The translations under genes were made by a program, and so were the position numbers. The notes under the pieces are model-generated. The model had not been told where the DNA came from, ran no database searches, and was given only the letters and a program-made list of their open reading frames with translations. Positions 43,192 through 54,709 of a stretch of DNA of 64,000 nucleotides are shown here, one piece after another (within the stretch, counting starts at the first letter, position 1; each line of letters begins with the position of its first letter). The stretch comes from Erinaceus europaeus. Its lineage: Eukaryota; Chordata; Mammalia; Eulipotyphla; Erinaceidae. The DNA is taken from assembly GCF_950295315.1 (NCBI RefSeq), contig NC_080180.1:64799411-64863410 (forward strand), read 5' to 3'.

Positions 43192-43570
43192 GATGAAGTA
43201 AGACAAATGAATTCCACTGAGGGAAAGGGAAGGTGATGATGACATAGAGGACGTCAGTGCTAGTGGATACGTTCTGTTACTGTGAGGAAAGGTGGAGGAC
43301 GGGGCACAGTTGTTGTAGGGAGTCTGTATAGTCAGCAAAGTACAAGTGCATTCTGGTCCCTGTCCTCCACAGAAGAGGGTCTTAGAAGGGGAGAAGTTGT
43401 GTCATTGGGACAGCAAGGCTCTAGAGACTGTGTCCTACTCCCGGGTTGACGTTGGTAGTTTGGGGAGGGGGATCTCAAAGGCATTTCCAAATCAAGCCAG
43501 TGGGGCTCATTCAAACTAAAATAATAGCTCCAAACTGTAGACTGAGCTTAGGCCAGGAAGTACTTCGGAG
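43192..43570. other. Unclassified DNA
   Basis: GC-moderate; no repeat or gene recognised. Confidence 0.4.
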
Positions 43571-43574
43571 CCTC

Positions 43575-43685
43575 TTACATAACGCAGTGGTCAGGAAAGC
43601 GCTTGGAGCTCTGGTGTGCGGCCAGACTGAGTTGAGGTCCCTAAATCTGTCAGGCTATGGGAGATGCTCTAACCTTGGGATCAGG
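43575..43685 (+). mobile_element. MIR-type ancient SINE
   Basis: 'ataacgcagtggtcaggaaa', 'gcgcttggagctctggtgtg', 'cggccagactgagttgaggt' and 'ctctaaccttggg' follow the MIR consensus order (tRNA-like head, 'gagccagactgcctgggttc', 'gaccttggg'). Confidence 0.55.
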
Positions 43686-43900
43686 GGGCTGGGTGGATGG
43701 GACTTGGGAGCCAGGCTCTGTGTGGGGGAATGTGGCTGAAGAGTAAAACTGAGAGTAAAACTGGGCTTGGCAAAGGGCAGAGAGCTCTGGGCACTCACCC
43801 AACAAGAGGATGGAAATTTCATCAGTGGTCAGCTTGACAGATCCAAGTACAAGTCATTTGGAACCCACTCAAAGCAGCAGTCTTGCAGCTGAGCCCAACC

Positions 43901-43987
43901 CAAGGACAGAGCAAAGATCTCTGCGTTATGTTACGGCCTCCCAGCCCAAGGACAGAGCAAAGATCTCTGCGTTATGTTACGGCCTCC
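43901..43987 (+). repeat. 46-bp tandem duplication
   Basis: 'caaggacagagcaaagatct' through 'gttatgttacggcctcc' occurs at 43901 and again at 43947, identical over about 41 bp. Confidence 0.95.
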
Positions 43988-44167
43988 GCTCCACTTGGGG
44001 TCACAGGAAGATTCTCATACTCAGTTGCTGGAAAGTTTAAATATCCATTGGTTCCCAAGGTCAGGAAGGAGCCTAGATTCTCCAGTGTCAGTTCAGGGAG
44101 GGTCAGGCAGAGGCAGAGCCAATAGAGTGTGCATATTACAGTGTGGGAGGGGCTAGGGTCAAGCCAA

Positions 44168-44168
44168 G

Positions 44169-44199
<31 letters not shown>

Positions 44200-44376
44200 A
44201 TTGCCGTCGTTGTTGGATAGGACAGAGAGAGATGGAGAGAGGAGGGGGTGACAGTGAGGGGGAGAGAAAGACAGACACCTGCAGACCTGCTTCACTGCTT
44301 GGGAAGTGACCTCCCTGCAGGTGGAGAGCCTGGGTCTTGAACTGGGGTCCTTGTGCCACTCCTAATGTTTTGCACT
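44168..44376 (-). mobile_element. ERI-type SINE, antisense, with (TTGCTG)n spacer
   Basis: 'tgttgctgctgttgctgttg' spacer, 'ggataggacagagagagatg', 'gacctgcttcactgcttggg' and 'ggtcttgaactggggtcctt'. The head stops at 'ttttgcact', so the first ~35 bp is missing. Confidence 0.88.
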
Positions 44377-44379
44377 GTC

Positions 44380-45065
44380 ATGAGTCACTCTTTTACACTC
44401 CTGCAATCTTAATATATTGCACACCAATTTTTAATAAAAAATCTGATCATACTGAAATATATATACCATCTGAGAGAGCTGCTGACAGGCACTGTCAGCT
44501 GATTCACATCTTGTGGACCCTGCACCTTATCACACATCCCTGGCCAGCATCACCTGAGCGTGTTTTCTGCTGGTCCGTTCACCTGATGGTTTGTTACCTC
44601 CCCCAAGACTCATCCTCCATCACCTGAGCCTTGATTCTCCCTCTGTAGGAACGGCCCCACTCTGGCCTTTGGCCCTCCTGCACACCTTTCACACTTGTCC
44701 TTAACTGGTGTATCCTGAAAGACAGCTCCCCTGTCCCCGAAACACACACTTCCCCGTGGGATGTAGTCTGCCCACCCGCCTCACCCTGCTGTCCCCTCTG
44801 GGAGGTTCACCATGGGAGCCCAGCACATTGCCAGCTTTCCTCTCTTTGCTTAGTGATATCAAGATAGTCATTCAGTGGAACAGAATATATATATTATATA
44901 TAATATATATAATACATATAATATATATTCTTCTTGTGTATTTGGCCTTTATTCAATCTTCCTGGCTCATAGCCCCTGGGAATTCCTGAGAGGTCCAATC
45001 AATAAAAACATCTTTCAAAAAACAAGACATGTTCTCTTATATTCAGCTCCTAAAAAGATTTTAGA
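44380..45065. other. Unclassified DNA with an AT-dinucleotide patch
   Basis: 44885-44930 is an imperfect TA-rich run. No gene or repeat family recognised in the rest. Confidence 0.4.
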
Positions 45066-45067
45066 AT

Positions 45068-45240
45068 GGAGCCAGGCAGTGGCCCACCCAGTTAAGCTCA
45101 CATGGTACTGTGCACAAAGACCCATGTGAGGATCTGGGTTCAAGTCCCTGCTCCCCACCCGCAGGGAGGGATGCTTCAGGAGTGGTGAAGCTGGTGTGCA
45201 GGTGTCTCTCTTTCTCTCCCTCTCTATGTCCCCTTCTCCT
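45068..45240 (+). mobile_element. Older ERI-related SINE
   Basis: 'ggagccaggcagtggcccac', 'ctgggttcaagtccctgctc', 'cccacccgcagggagggatg' and 'gtggtgaagctggtgtgcag', with pyrimidine tract. Confidence 0.82.
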
Positions 45241-45747
45241 CTTGGGGCTGGAACTTTCAGTCCCACTGCTGCTCCAGCTTTGCACCCTGGGAGCTGAGAG
45301 GGACTGGAGATTGTCTTTAATCACCAGTGGTTAAGGATTTGATCAATTTTGTCTATTTAGAAAGACTCCAAAACACCCAGGAGATCTGAGTTGGGACTCC
45401 TTTCCTGGAGGTGAAAATATGAAAGTGGGAGGAGAGTGAAGAGAGAGAGAGAAAGAGAGAGTGAGAGAAGACAGGGGAAGCTCAGCGCCGCCTACCCTGT
45501 ACCAGCCCCTGGCATCTGCTTCCTGGCAACCTCGTGAGATGGTTTTCTGGTTTCTGTGAACTGTTCTTGAAACTTAATCAAACCCATGGCAGGAGTCAGG
45601 AGGATCTCTGATGTATACCTTTGGTGGTCAACAGCTGCTGTAAGCCCTGGGCTTGAGATGCAGGAGGGCAGGAGGGTGGACAGTCTTACAGGAAGGGGAT
45701 GCTAGTCAATTCTGGGTAGTATGCAAATTTCTTGGTCATCTGGAAAG

Positions 45748-45825
45748 TCTCTCTCTCTCTCTCTCTTTCTCTCTCCCTCCCTCACTCCCTCTTCTTTCAC
45801 ATACACACACATGGGGGGGGGGTGA
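45748..45825. repeat. (TC)n / (AC)n / G9 low-complexity cluster
   Basis: CT run, a short ACAC run and a G9 run in close succession. Confidence 0.85.
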
Positions 45826-45839
45826 GGGGAAGAGAGAGA

Positions 45840-46575
45840 TTGGTCCTAGAAAATAAAGACTGACTTTCAGTTGTATCTTCTTGAAATAATGCCTTACCTG
45901 GAACAATTCAATAAGAGCCTTGAATGAAAGTGATGCTTTTATAGTTTCTTTTCACACATTCCTGGTCTTTTATTTAGCAAGAATTGGAATAATTGATGAG
46001 TGCTGAAATAATTTCTAAGACAGTGGCAGCAAAATATTTCAAAACACGGCAAAAATAAGAATTCATAATGTATCTAAGATTTATACAAAGATTCAGTGAT
46101 TTCATAAAAGCAATTGCAAGAGACGGTGGATTTTATCCTCATAATTAAAATAAATGGAGATGATGAACCTGTTTTTCTCTGTTATTTGAAGTACCCCTAA
46201 GAAAGTTCTCAACTGTTATTCATTATAGTTAAATATGATCAAACAGAAATCAAAAGTAAAATAAAATAAAGCCAAGTCCAGACTATTGGCATACCGAGGA
46301 TTACAGATGTGTGGTACAAGCTACTTGACATTTTGTCTTTATCTATTCTTCAGTTTGGCTACTTAGAATGTGATGTAATTTCAAAAACTGTAGCAGTCAT
46401 CTCTATCCATACGTCATTTACAAGGTATTATACTGGTTAGATTGGAAAAAAAAAAAAAAAACTGAAAGAAGCTGTCTCCTGACTTATTAAGATAAGAGAT
46501 GTTATTTGATGGTGGCCCTAAATAAGACAGATGCTGTTACAAAACGATTTCGTACAGGAGAAGCAAAGTAACTCA
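45840..46575. other. Single-copy AT-rich DNA
   Basis: Nothing recognised apart from an A16 run near 46445. Confidence 0.45.
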
Positions 46576-46579
46576 CTTG

Positions 46580-46795
46580 ACTAGTGTGGTCTGTCTTCCC
46601 TGTGCACCGTCCAGGTTCAAGCCCAGTCTCCCCACATTGAAGAAGGCTTCAGTGCTGTATTTCAGTGTAGTCTCTCTCTTCTTCAACTTCTTCTTCTCTT
46701 CCTCCTCCTCTGCTTCCTCCTCCTCTCTCTCTTGCTCCCTCTTTCTCTCTTTCTCTCTCTCTCTTTCCCTTCCCCCCCCCCTCCTCTTTCTCTTG
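46580..46795 (+). mobile_element. Degenerate SINE with extended CT tract
   Basis: 'gactagtgtggtctgtcttc', 'ccaggttcaagcccagtctc' (B box) and 'cccacattgaagaaggcttc', then about 110 bp of CTT/CCT-rich sequence. The frames across it are artefacts. Confidence 0.5.
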
Positions 46796-46799
46796 ATAG

Positions 46800-47060
46800 G
46801 GAATTCTACTAGAAAAATCAAAAAGACTGTAGCTGAAGTGAGTGGAGGAGAAAGGAGTTTTATTCACCCAGACCAAGAGTTCAGATCACTTTGAAAACTC
46901 ATGGCCCCAGAACAAAGGGACGGAACAGCTTGTAGAGGGGTGGCAGGCTGAGAGCAGAACCAGTCATCATCAGCAACAGAGGCTGCTAGGTTAAGGGGTG
47001 GGACTTGGACCCCTCGCTCAGGGTCTGGTGACTCTCTTAACTGTTATCTTTTCTGGACAG
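46800..47060 (-). mobile_element. Possible LTR-like sequence, antisense
   Basis: On the minus strand a polyadenylation-type signal (gaataaaac, opposite 46853-46865) follows a GC-moderate segment and precedes 'tcctttctcctccactcact', as in an R/U5 region. No terminal repeats or TSD identified. Weak. Confidence 0.22.
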
Positions 47061-47544
47061 CTGCGTCTGGGTGATACATTCCTTGAGGGGGAGGAGGTGG
47101 TTCCTTTTCCCTGGTCTCCTGCTGTCTGGGGCTTCTCTCTTTCTTACAGTTCACTTAGTTAACTCTTGCTTTGCCTTGACATTCTGCTTCTCATACAAGG
47201 CATTTTACTTTCTTGGCCTTCTGCTCAGTTTATCTACTGCTTACTCAGTGACTCCATTTTTGTTTTCAATTATTTCACCTTCTATACAGTCTCAGACTTT
47301 TGCACATCCTCACTCCCTCTACACATTCTCGGTCTTTTTGTGTGTGTGTATTTGCAGTTTTTCTATTCGGTGTCACTGTGACCCGGCAGTATGTGTTTGC
47401 TTCCCCTCCCAGTTCCATGAAAGCTCCCCCCCCCCAACTCCAACTCTGGCCTTTGTGCTAGGCACCCTCCACCCCAATAGCTGCTGGGGCAGAGATATTC
47501 TTGGCACCTTCTGGGGCCTTCTTACAGACACACCATAGCTGTAT

Positions 47545-47640
47545 TATAAACACGTACTACAGCATATTCAGGGGCTTACATTGAAATTCTTTCACGGTCT
47601 CTCTCTTTCTCCTCTCCCTATCTGTCTCTAAAATAAATAC
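47545..47640 (+). mobile_element. SINE 3' fragment
   Basis: 'ggtctctctctttctcctct', 'ccctatctgtctctaaaata' and 'aatacatg' resemble the pyrimidine tract and tail of the older SINEs. Confidence 0.35.
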
Positions 47641-47889
47641 ATGCAAACTGGTGTACCAATAATGATGACACAGACTTTTCAAATGAAGATATCACTGGAT
47701 GGTATCACCAGCGCTTTGGGGATGCAACATCACATCTCTTCAAATATGTCTCGCCAGCCCATGTTGAGCAGCAGAGTACAGCGGGCAGCGCTCTGACACC
47801 GTCCAGCGTCCATCAGTCCCCTCCACTTTGTCCCACTGTCCTCTCATTTCTGCAGTCTGAATTCTCCGAGGGCTTGTTTTGGTTTCACT

Positions 47890-48420
47890 CTGTCCACTCC
47901 CTTGCTTTGCTTCTTGACATTTCAGCCGTGGGTGGCATCATCATCCTGTACTTATCTTCCTCCTTCTGACTTATTTTTCTTCACGGGACCCCTCCAGCTC
48001 AAGTTGTGGCAAAAGATCTCATCTTTTCTGGTGGCTGAACAGGGTCCCCTTATGCGTACGCAACACGTCTTTATTCACTCACCTGTGTTGGGGCACTGGG
48101 GTTGCTTCCATTTCTTGGCTGTTATAAATAGTGCTGACGTGAACACAGCTGTGCACCTTCTGAGATTAGCAGTTGACTGTGTGTAAGATGCCTCACAGTG
48201 AGATTGCTGGAGCACGTGGGAGATCTCTTTCTGCTTCTTTGAGACCTTTCCACACAACTTCCCTGAAAGCCAAAACAGCTTTCAGCCCCACCAGCAGTAG
48301 CCGGGCTCCTTCCTCTCCTCCACAGCACCGGCTGCTTCTGGTCTTGTGGATGCGGGCCATTCTTACGGGGGTGAGTTGGTCTCATTGTTGCTTGGATTTT
48401 GTGCAGGGTTTTGAAACGCT
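47890..48420 (-). mobile_element. Old L1 ORF2 3' region, antisense
   Basis: 'tttctggtggctgaacaggg', 'ttgggcactggggttgcttc'-like text, 'gttataaatagtgctgacgt', 'caccagcagtagccgggctc' and 'ggccattcttacgggggtga'. GC-enriched relative to other L1 remnants. Confidence 0.78.
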
Positions 48421-48545
48421 ATTTTCCCTACACAAAGAGACTTTCACATGGAGGAAGGATGGGGAATGTATACAGTCTAAGGAATCTTTGGTTTGGCCTT
48501 CCAAGGCAGTTACAGGTGGGAAATAGCAACATTTAATGTAATTTT

Positions 48546-48819
48546 TTTTAATATTTATTTTATTTATTCCCTTTTGTTGCCCTTGTTGTTCTATTGTTGT
48601 AGTTATTATTGTTGTTGTCGTTGTTGGATAGGACAGAGAGAAATGGAGAGAGGAGGGGAAGACAGAGAGGAGAGAAAGACAGACACCTGCAGACCTGCTT
48701 CACCGCCTGTGAAGTGACTCCCCTGCAGGTGGGGAGCCGGGGTTCCAACCGGGATCCTTATGCCGGTCCTTGTGCTTTGCGCCACCTGCGCTTAACCCGC
48801 TGCGCTACAGCCCGACTCC
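48546..48819 (-). mobile_element. ERI-type SINE, short form, antisense, with TSD
   Basis: Tail 'tttattttatttattccctt', GTT spacer, 'ggagccggggttccaaccgg' and head 'gctgcgctacagcccgactc'. TSD tttaatgta(a/g)ttttt at 48531-48545 and 48820-48834. Confidence 0.95.
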
Positions 48820-48837
48820 CTTTAATGTAGTTTTTAA

Positions 48838-49330
48838 GGTGTTAGAATAGCGCAAACTTGGGGGGGGGCTGGGCAGTAGCACAGCGGGTTAAGCGCAGGT
48901 GGCGCAAAGCGCGAGGACCAACGTAAGGATCCTGGTTGGAGCCCCCGGCTCCCCACCTGCAGGGGAGTCACTTCACAGGCGGTGAAGCAGGTCTGCAGGT
49001 GTCTGTCTTTCTCTTCCCCTTTCTGTCTTTCCCTCCTCTCTCCATTTCTCTCTGTCCTATCCAACAACAACAATAATAACAACAACAATGAACAACAAGG
49101 GCAACAAAAGGGTAAAAAAAAAAAAAAAAAAGATGGCCTCCAGGAGCAGTGGATTGGTAGTGCAGGCACCGAGCCCAGCAGTAAACCTGGAGGCAAAAAA
49201 AAAAAAAAAAAGAAAGAAAGAGAAAAAGAAAGATGAATAGCGCGAACTTGGAAGCAGCCTAGATACCCAACAAAAGATGAGTGACTGAGAAAGTGGTGTA
49301 TCTGTTAGGAAATGAAATACAACCTCGGAA
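48838..49330 (+). mobile_element. L1 ORF2-end remnant, sense, split by a SINE
   Basis: After SINE removal: 'gaatagcgcgaacttggaag', 'cagcctagatacccaacaaa' and 'agtgactgagaaagtggtgt' match the 'aacttggaagcaacccagatgcc' end of L1 ORF2. Confidence 0.65.
48862..49234 (+). mobile_element. ERI-type SINE, long form, with 17-bp TSD
   Basis: 'ctgggcagtagcacagcggg' head, 'ttggagcccccggctcccca', CAA spacer, A18, hairpin module, A17. TSD gaatagcgc(a/g)aacttgg at 48845-48861 and 49235-49251. Inverted partner of the SINE ending at 48819, 42 bp away. Confidence 0.95.
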
Positions 49331-49392
49331 TAAAGTTTGGTGTTCGTTCTACTCTGAGCTTGCTTAGTGGGTAACCACAGAATTCAAATGCC

Positions 49393-49666
49393 GGGAGTCG
49401 GGCGGTAGCACAGCGGGTTAAGCGCAGGTGGTGCAAAGTGCAGGGACCGGCATAAGGATCCTGGTTCGAGCCCCCCGCTCCCCACCTGCAGGGGAGTCGC
49501 TTCACAGGCGGTGAAGCAGGTCTGCAGGTGTCTATCTTTTTCTCCCCCTCTCTGTCTTCCCCTCCTCTCTCCATTTCTCTCTGTCCTATCCAACACCGAC
49601 AACAACAATAAAACAACAAGGAAAACAAAAGGGAATAGATAAATAAATAGTAAAAAAAAAAAAAAA
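49393..49666 (+). mobile_element. ERI-type SINE, short form, with perfect 14-bp TSD
   Basis: 'gggagtcgggcggtagcaca' head to A15 tail; TSD agaattcaaatgcc at 49379-49392 and 49667-49680. Apparently one of the youngest SINEs here. Confidence 0.96.
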
Positions 49667-49680
49667 AGAATTCAAATGCC

Positions 49681-50500
49681 AATTAAGGTTTATTTCCTCT
49701 TTAAGACTACACTGATAGTGGAATAAGGAGAGTGGGTGAACATATTTATCATGCACCCTGAGCTTTATTAGAGACATTCTGACAGCCTTTTGATTCGGTG
49801 AAAACTGTGTATTTATTCGCATCTCCAAAGTAGTATTACTTCATTCTGTTGGACTATCGATGTTCCGAGTATGATTTTACCTTTTCTGTTGTCCAAAGCT
49901 GTCCTAATTCAGGGCACTAACAAATATTATCGATATTTGTTTCGTGGTTGAATATAAATAAAACATAAGAAGCAGAGTACTATGTCTAGGTAATAGAGAA
50001 ACGGCTTGACCTCTTTGTAAATATCATCAAATCTAGCTGAAAAACACATTCTCTTTATTTCCAGACTAGATGGTGCTTTCTTTAAAAATGAATAGGTCAA
50101 GAAGTTGATGACCTGCATTTTAAAATATGGATATAGAGAACTGCAAAGAAAGAAAGGAGACTGTAGGTCAGGTTAATGATCCTTTGCTTATCACAGCCTG
50201 CCCCAAATCTATAAATGATAAAATATTTTTAGGTTGTTTCCTTTGCACAAACTTCAAGTATTTGAAAGCCTGGCACTGAAATGCTATTTTATACTTTTGT
50301 TTTCAAACACTCGGCTCAATTTTCCTTTGGTGTTACTACAAGTAAGGAAATATGTAAACACCAAATTTATGACTGCAGGGGCTTAGAGGAAGAGAATTAG
50401 AATAACTTAGACGGGAAATATATATTTTTTGTGAAACAAAAAAAATGAAATAAACTCTCCTTAAAGACAAAAATATCCATAGCAGCATCCATTTTTCCTT
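49681..50500. other. Single-copy AT-rich DNA
   Basis: Nothing recognised. Confidence 0.45.
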
Positions 50501-50504
50501 TTAA

Positions 50505-50696
50505 AAAATTATACTTATCTATTTATCTGGATAGAGACAGCCAGAAATCAAGAGGGAAGGGGGTGATAGAGGAGAGAGACAGAGACACCTGCAGCCCTGC
50601 TTCACCACTTGCAAAGCTTTCCCCTTGCAGGTGGGGGCCAGGGGCTCGAACCTGGGTCCTTGTGCACTCAACCAGGTTCGCCACCACCTGAGCCCT
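50505..50696 (-). mobile_element. Older ERI-related SINE, antisense
   Basis: 'tatctggatagagacagcca', 'gaaatcaagagggaaggggg', 'ctgcagccctgcttcaccac' and 'aggggctcgaacctgggtcc', then 'cgccaccacctgagccc'. The cleanest copy of this subfamily in the window. Confidence 0.92.
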
Positions 50697-50699
50697 TAT

Positions 50700-52560
50700 T
50701 CATCTTTCTTTCACAGGCGAACTTTTAGAGTCTTACTTTCTTTTTGAAAAAAATGAGATTAAGAGGTGAAATTTGCCAATAGGTTAATATTTTGATTTTT
50801 CATGCTTTAATTATTCATTTATTGAAAAAGATTCAAAGGCAGCATTGTTCTTTCACCTTCAAAATAAGTCTGCTGCTCAACAAACTCGGTTTGTATTAAT
50901 TCGTTAGAAATGAAATGTTCAGCCACAAATACAGACAAGAACTGCATTCCGAATTCTCCTCTGCCCTTTCTCTTTCAAAACAGTACCTCTCCCAAATTGT
51001 TGAAAGGTTAACTAATCTCTTCAAAGGTCGCCTGTCTTTAAACTAGCTACAGTACATAAATGTTTTTCTCCTATCCTAGAGCAACTCATCAATAACTCAT
51101 TAAAACAGCACTGTTTCTTCCTTCAAGTTCTTACTTTCTTGTAAGATTATTTCCTCTTGGCCAACAGAACATTTAACATATGTCACAATTTACAGAAGGA
51201 ATATTCTATAAGAATCTGTCGTGTTGTTCAATTTATTACAGCTATTAGTTGAGTGCTTAGTATATGCCAGACACTGGTCTAGTTGCCAGGGAAAAGGGGA
51301 AAGGCAAGATTATTGATAGGAAGAAATGTTTGCTGTAATGTGTGTTTGTTTACATTTTGCAAAGCGGATAGATATCAGCATGTGATCTTTTTCAGGTCGT
51401 ATAATGGTTCATAAATCTTAGGAGTGATAGCCCATTTATTTTGATACTGCTGAAATGGATTCACACATTTTCAAGACTATTTTTAAACTAATTTGATAGC
51501 CAACAGTGCCTCTTAATATCTTTGATGCTAAGTATAATATAATGCAAAAACCTACTCGCAGAGGTACGATTTTTAAAGTAATGGAAAAACATTAAGAAGA
51601 TGATGATGGGTAGAAGAAGGTGTGTGGTTGGGAAGGGACTCTAACCCAATAATATAAAATGTGCTTGTATGTTCTGGAAGCTGATCTGCATGCACTTTCG
51701 TTTGGCAGTGCTACTGGAAAATAAGAAAACCTTTTGTATAATTGTTCTTGTTTAAACATGGATCTCTCTAACACCCAACTACAACATGTTAGAGTTTTAA
51801 CCATTACCACTCATTGTTTTATGCCTCAGATGTCATTCTCTCGGAAGGGCAATGCTGAGCTTTGTGACGAGAGACCTTTCTCCCACAGAAATAGCAATCT
51901 GCCTTCTTTAAATGAACAATTGCTGTTGATAATACAAGAGTAAACGCAGCTTATAAATCCATGTAGCTTAAAAGTGTTCTGATTTTTGGCATTTATTAAA
52001 CTCATGTTTTTCACACTATGAATTTGACATAAATTTAGTTTTTCTCCCTTATAAAAGAGGAAACACATCAACAAACACCAGACTGTGTCGTATGTGGCAG
52101 AGCCAAGAGAGTTTCATGAAACTTGTGTTTTGATTATGTTTACTTCCATGTCTCTATATGTATTTATTTGGACCAGGTTGAGATGTAAACTGCTTTCCTT
52201 ACAAGGAACTTTTTATTTTAATTTGCAAGACACTGAATTAGAACATTAAGTGCAACACTCTGAAATCATCCAAAAGAATATTGTCTGATTTACTCAACTG
52301 CACATGAATCTCAAGTCTACTTTTTAAAGCTGAACACTTTAGCTTAAATTGAATATACAAAAATTAATATTGATTTGAAAAGAGAATATATAGCTGTGAT
52401 TAAAATTAAAAGAAAAAGAAGGAAAATGAATGGATGTTATTTAAAAAATCTCCTTACATCAGTGAGCATTAAATACAGACATTCCTGGCAAAATGCAGCT
52501 GAGATATATGACCATGAGAGAAAATTAATAATATAGATCATTTCACAGGGCAGAAAGGGT
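50700..52560. other. Single-copy AT-rich DNA
   Basis: About 51230-51300 ('gagtgcttagtatatgccag', 'acactggtctagttgccagg') resembles a common fragment of ancient mammalian repeats (MIR/L2 type). Nothing else recognised. Confidence 0.4.
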
Positions 52561-52567
52561 TCATAAC

Positions 52568-52578
52568 TCTCTCTCTCT

Positions 52579-52644
<66 letters not shown>
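52568..52644. repeat. (CT)n(AC)n compound microsatellite
   Basis: About 12 CT units then about 25 AC units. Confidence 0.93.
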
Positions 52645-52645
<1 letters not shown>

Positions 52646-53002
52646 CCAGTCATCAGCAAATTGTAAATAAAAACCACTTTCGATTCCACACAGAACAGAA
52701 GAGTTCAACAATCTAGCAATCGCAAATGTTAGCACACATGTTCAGCAGCTAGAATTGTTCTTCATGGCTAGTGGAACATTTTTGTGAGCACTTCCTCAAG
52801 CTGGTCTCATGTCGTGAAGGATCCTATTTCCAGAAGAGGATGGAGAAGATCACAGCTCTTCCTAGTCAGTGTCTCTGCTGAAGAGACTTCAACATCTTAC
52901 TAGTCACTAAGCAATCAGGGTTGTGACACTTGGTCGTGAATTCCAATCTCTAGACACTTATGAGTAAGATATTTAAAGAATAAAGATAAGATCAGAAGTT
53001 AG

Positions 53003-53205
53003 CATGCCCCCCCCCCCCAGGTATGTTGCTGAACTCTCTGCAGATTGCTCTACCTACAGTTTCAGGGGACCTGGTTCTTATGTGGGTGAATTCATGGTGA
53101 CCCTTCATCCCCCAGCTCAGGAAGACACCCCCCTGGAGGTGTGCAGGGTCCTTGCACTGGTACTGTGTGCACTCAACAAGGTGCGCCACCACTCAGCCCC
53201 AGTGT
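53003..53205 (-). mobile_element. Diverged SINE, antisense
   Basis: Poly-C14, a weak body, then 'gtgtgcagggtccttgcact' and 'ggtgcgccaccactcagccc' as inverted head. Confidence 0.55.
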
Positions 53206-53209
53206 GTTT

Positions 53210-54270
53210 ATTTTCATCTAAACATTACTGAAATAATTGTGAGTGCTCTCTGTCAGACAGCCTTTGTGGATTTTTCTTATTAGGTAACCAATAACAATAT
53301 ATAAGAGATATATAGTCGAGATGTTTTAGCCAGTATCTTGAGACTAGTGTATTTATGTACACCGAGTCTGGATTTAAGGATTAACGTGGCTACTTCAGTA
53401 GCAACAATAATGTAAAGCAAAGGATATTTATTTTAATTTTTATCACCTACTCAAGGATCTGGAGGCATAGACAAATTGAAAACAGGTCCTCTGTAAACAA
53501 AAGAATTGTGACACTTTTGGCTAAGCTTGTGGGAGGTAAATCAAAGTGTAACATGTTACAGCTGGCAGAAGACAAGTATGAACCACTGGTGTCAATCTCT
53601 GTAAAGTGGCTGAGTGAGTGGTAACACACAAAATATTAACAGATCAGTTTGCCCTTTGGCTGTATGATACATAAAATGTGGACTGTATAAGGTCATGCTA
53701 TATAGTGAGACGTGCAGTTTTCATTACGTTATTAGTGAAATGGCCATCTTGAGAAGATGTATTTTTCCACTAAAGGATTTACTTAGTAGAATTTTCAAAG
53801 ATAAAATCTGCCTCACAGCCATGTTTATTAGAAAATACAGAGAGATATGTAAAGTAGCTTCATAAAGCACTTTTCTTTCACCGTGAAACTTAAATCACTG
53901 CCTAGTAAAGGGAAAGATACATCACAAGACACATCTGCTCTTCCAAGTCACGATTACCTATAATCTCTGTCCCTGTAGCAGTAATGGGCTAAACGGTGCC
54001 TGTTAATGTCTCATTATGTAGAAGCTGATTTGAGAAGAGCTTCTAATCTCATTCAGACTCTGAGGCTAGGATACTGGAAACGTCATTTTTAGTACTAACC
54101 ACCAAGTAATAGGGTCACACTTAATCAAAATGCTTGCGATCAGCATATCAATTTTTTTTTAAAGAAAGGGATTGTCAGATGTGTGGCCAAGCCTTAAAAG
54201 AGAACACATCTTGATTTTTTTTAAAGGAATGTAGATCTATATACTCACAAGTACAACTTTATTCTTCACT
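53210..54270. other. Single-copy AT-rich DNA
   Basis: Nothing recognised. Confidence 0.45.
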
Positions 54271-54274
54271 CTTA

Positions 54275-54430
54275 GACACAGCTGATAGAATGCAGACATT
54301 ATCATACATGAAGACCCGGGTTCAAGTCCTAGATCCACACCTGTAGGGGGCAAGCTTCATGAACAAGCTTTATGAAGTAGTGCTGAAGGTGTCCTCTCTT
54401 ACCCTCTCAGTTTCACTTTGTCCTAGCAAA
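54275..54430 (+). mobile_element. Older SINE, diverged
   Basis: 'cccgggttcaagtcctagat', 'ccacacctgtagggggcaag' and 'cttcatgaacaagctttatg', with a short internal duplication of 'caagcttcatgaa'. Confidence 0.65.
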
Positions 54431-54449
54431 TGAAGAAGAAAGAGGAGGG

Positions 54450-54525
54450 GGAAGAAGAAAAAGAAGAGAGAGAGAGAGGAGAGAGAGAGAGAAAGAAAGA
54501 AAGAAAGAGGAAGAAAAAGAAAGAT

Positions 54526-54591
<66 letters not shown>

Positions 54592-54592
54592 G
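54450..54592. repeat. GA-rich tract and (GAAA)n microsatellite
   Basis: Imperfect GA/GAA stretch followed by about 20 GAAA units, probably the expanded tail of the preceding SINE. Confidence 0.92.
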
Positions 54593-54599
54593 GATACAC

Positions 54600-54708
54600 C
54601 AGGGCACTGCTGCTCAGTTCTGGCTTAAAGTGAAACCAGGGATTGGTCTTGTGACCTTTGGAGCCTCAAGCATACAAGTTGGCGTTCTATCAGGCTGGGT
54701 TATTTGTC
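54600..54708 (-). mobile_element. Type B tRNA SINE, antisense, diverged
   Basis: 'ccagggcactgctgctcagt', 'tctggcttaaagtgaaacca' and 'ggagcctcaagcatacaagt'. Confidence 0.6.
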
Positions 54709-54709
54709 T

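Noticed and set aside
47071..47538. 155-codon plus frame rich in Phe/Ser/Leu
   Set aside because: Pyrimidine-rich DNA gives this composition; no motif.
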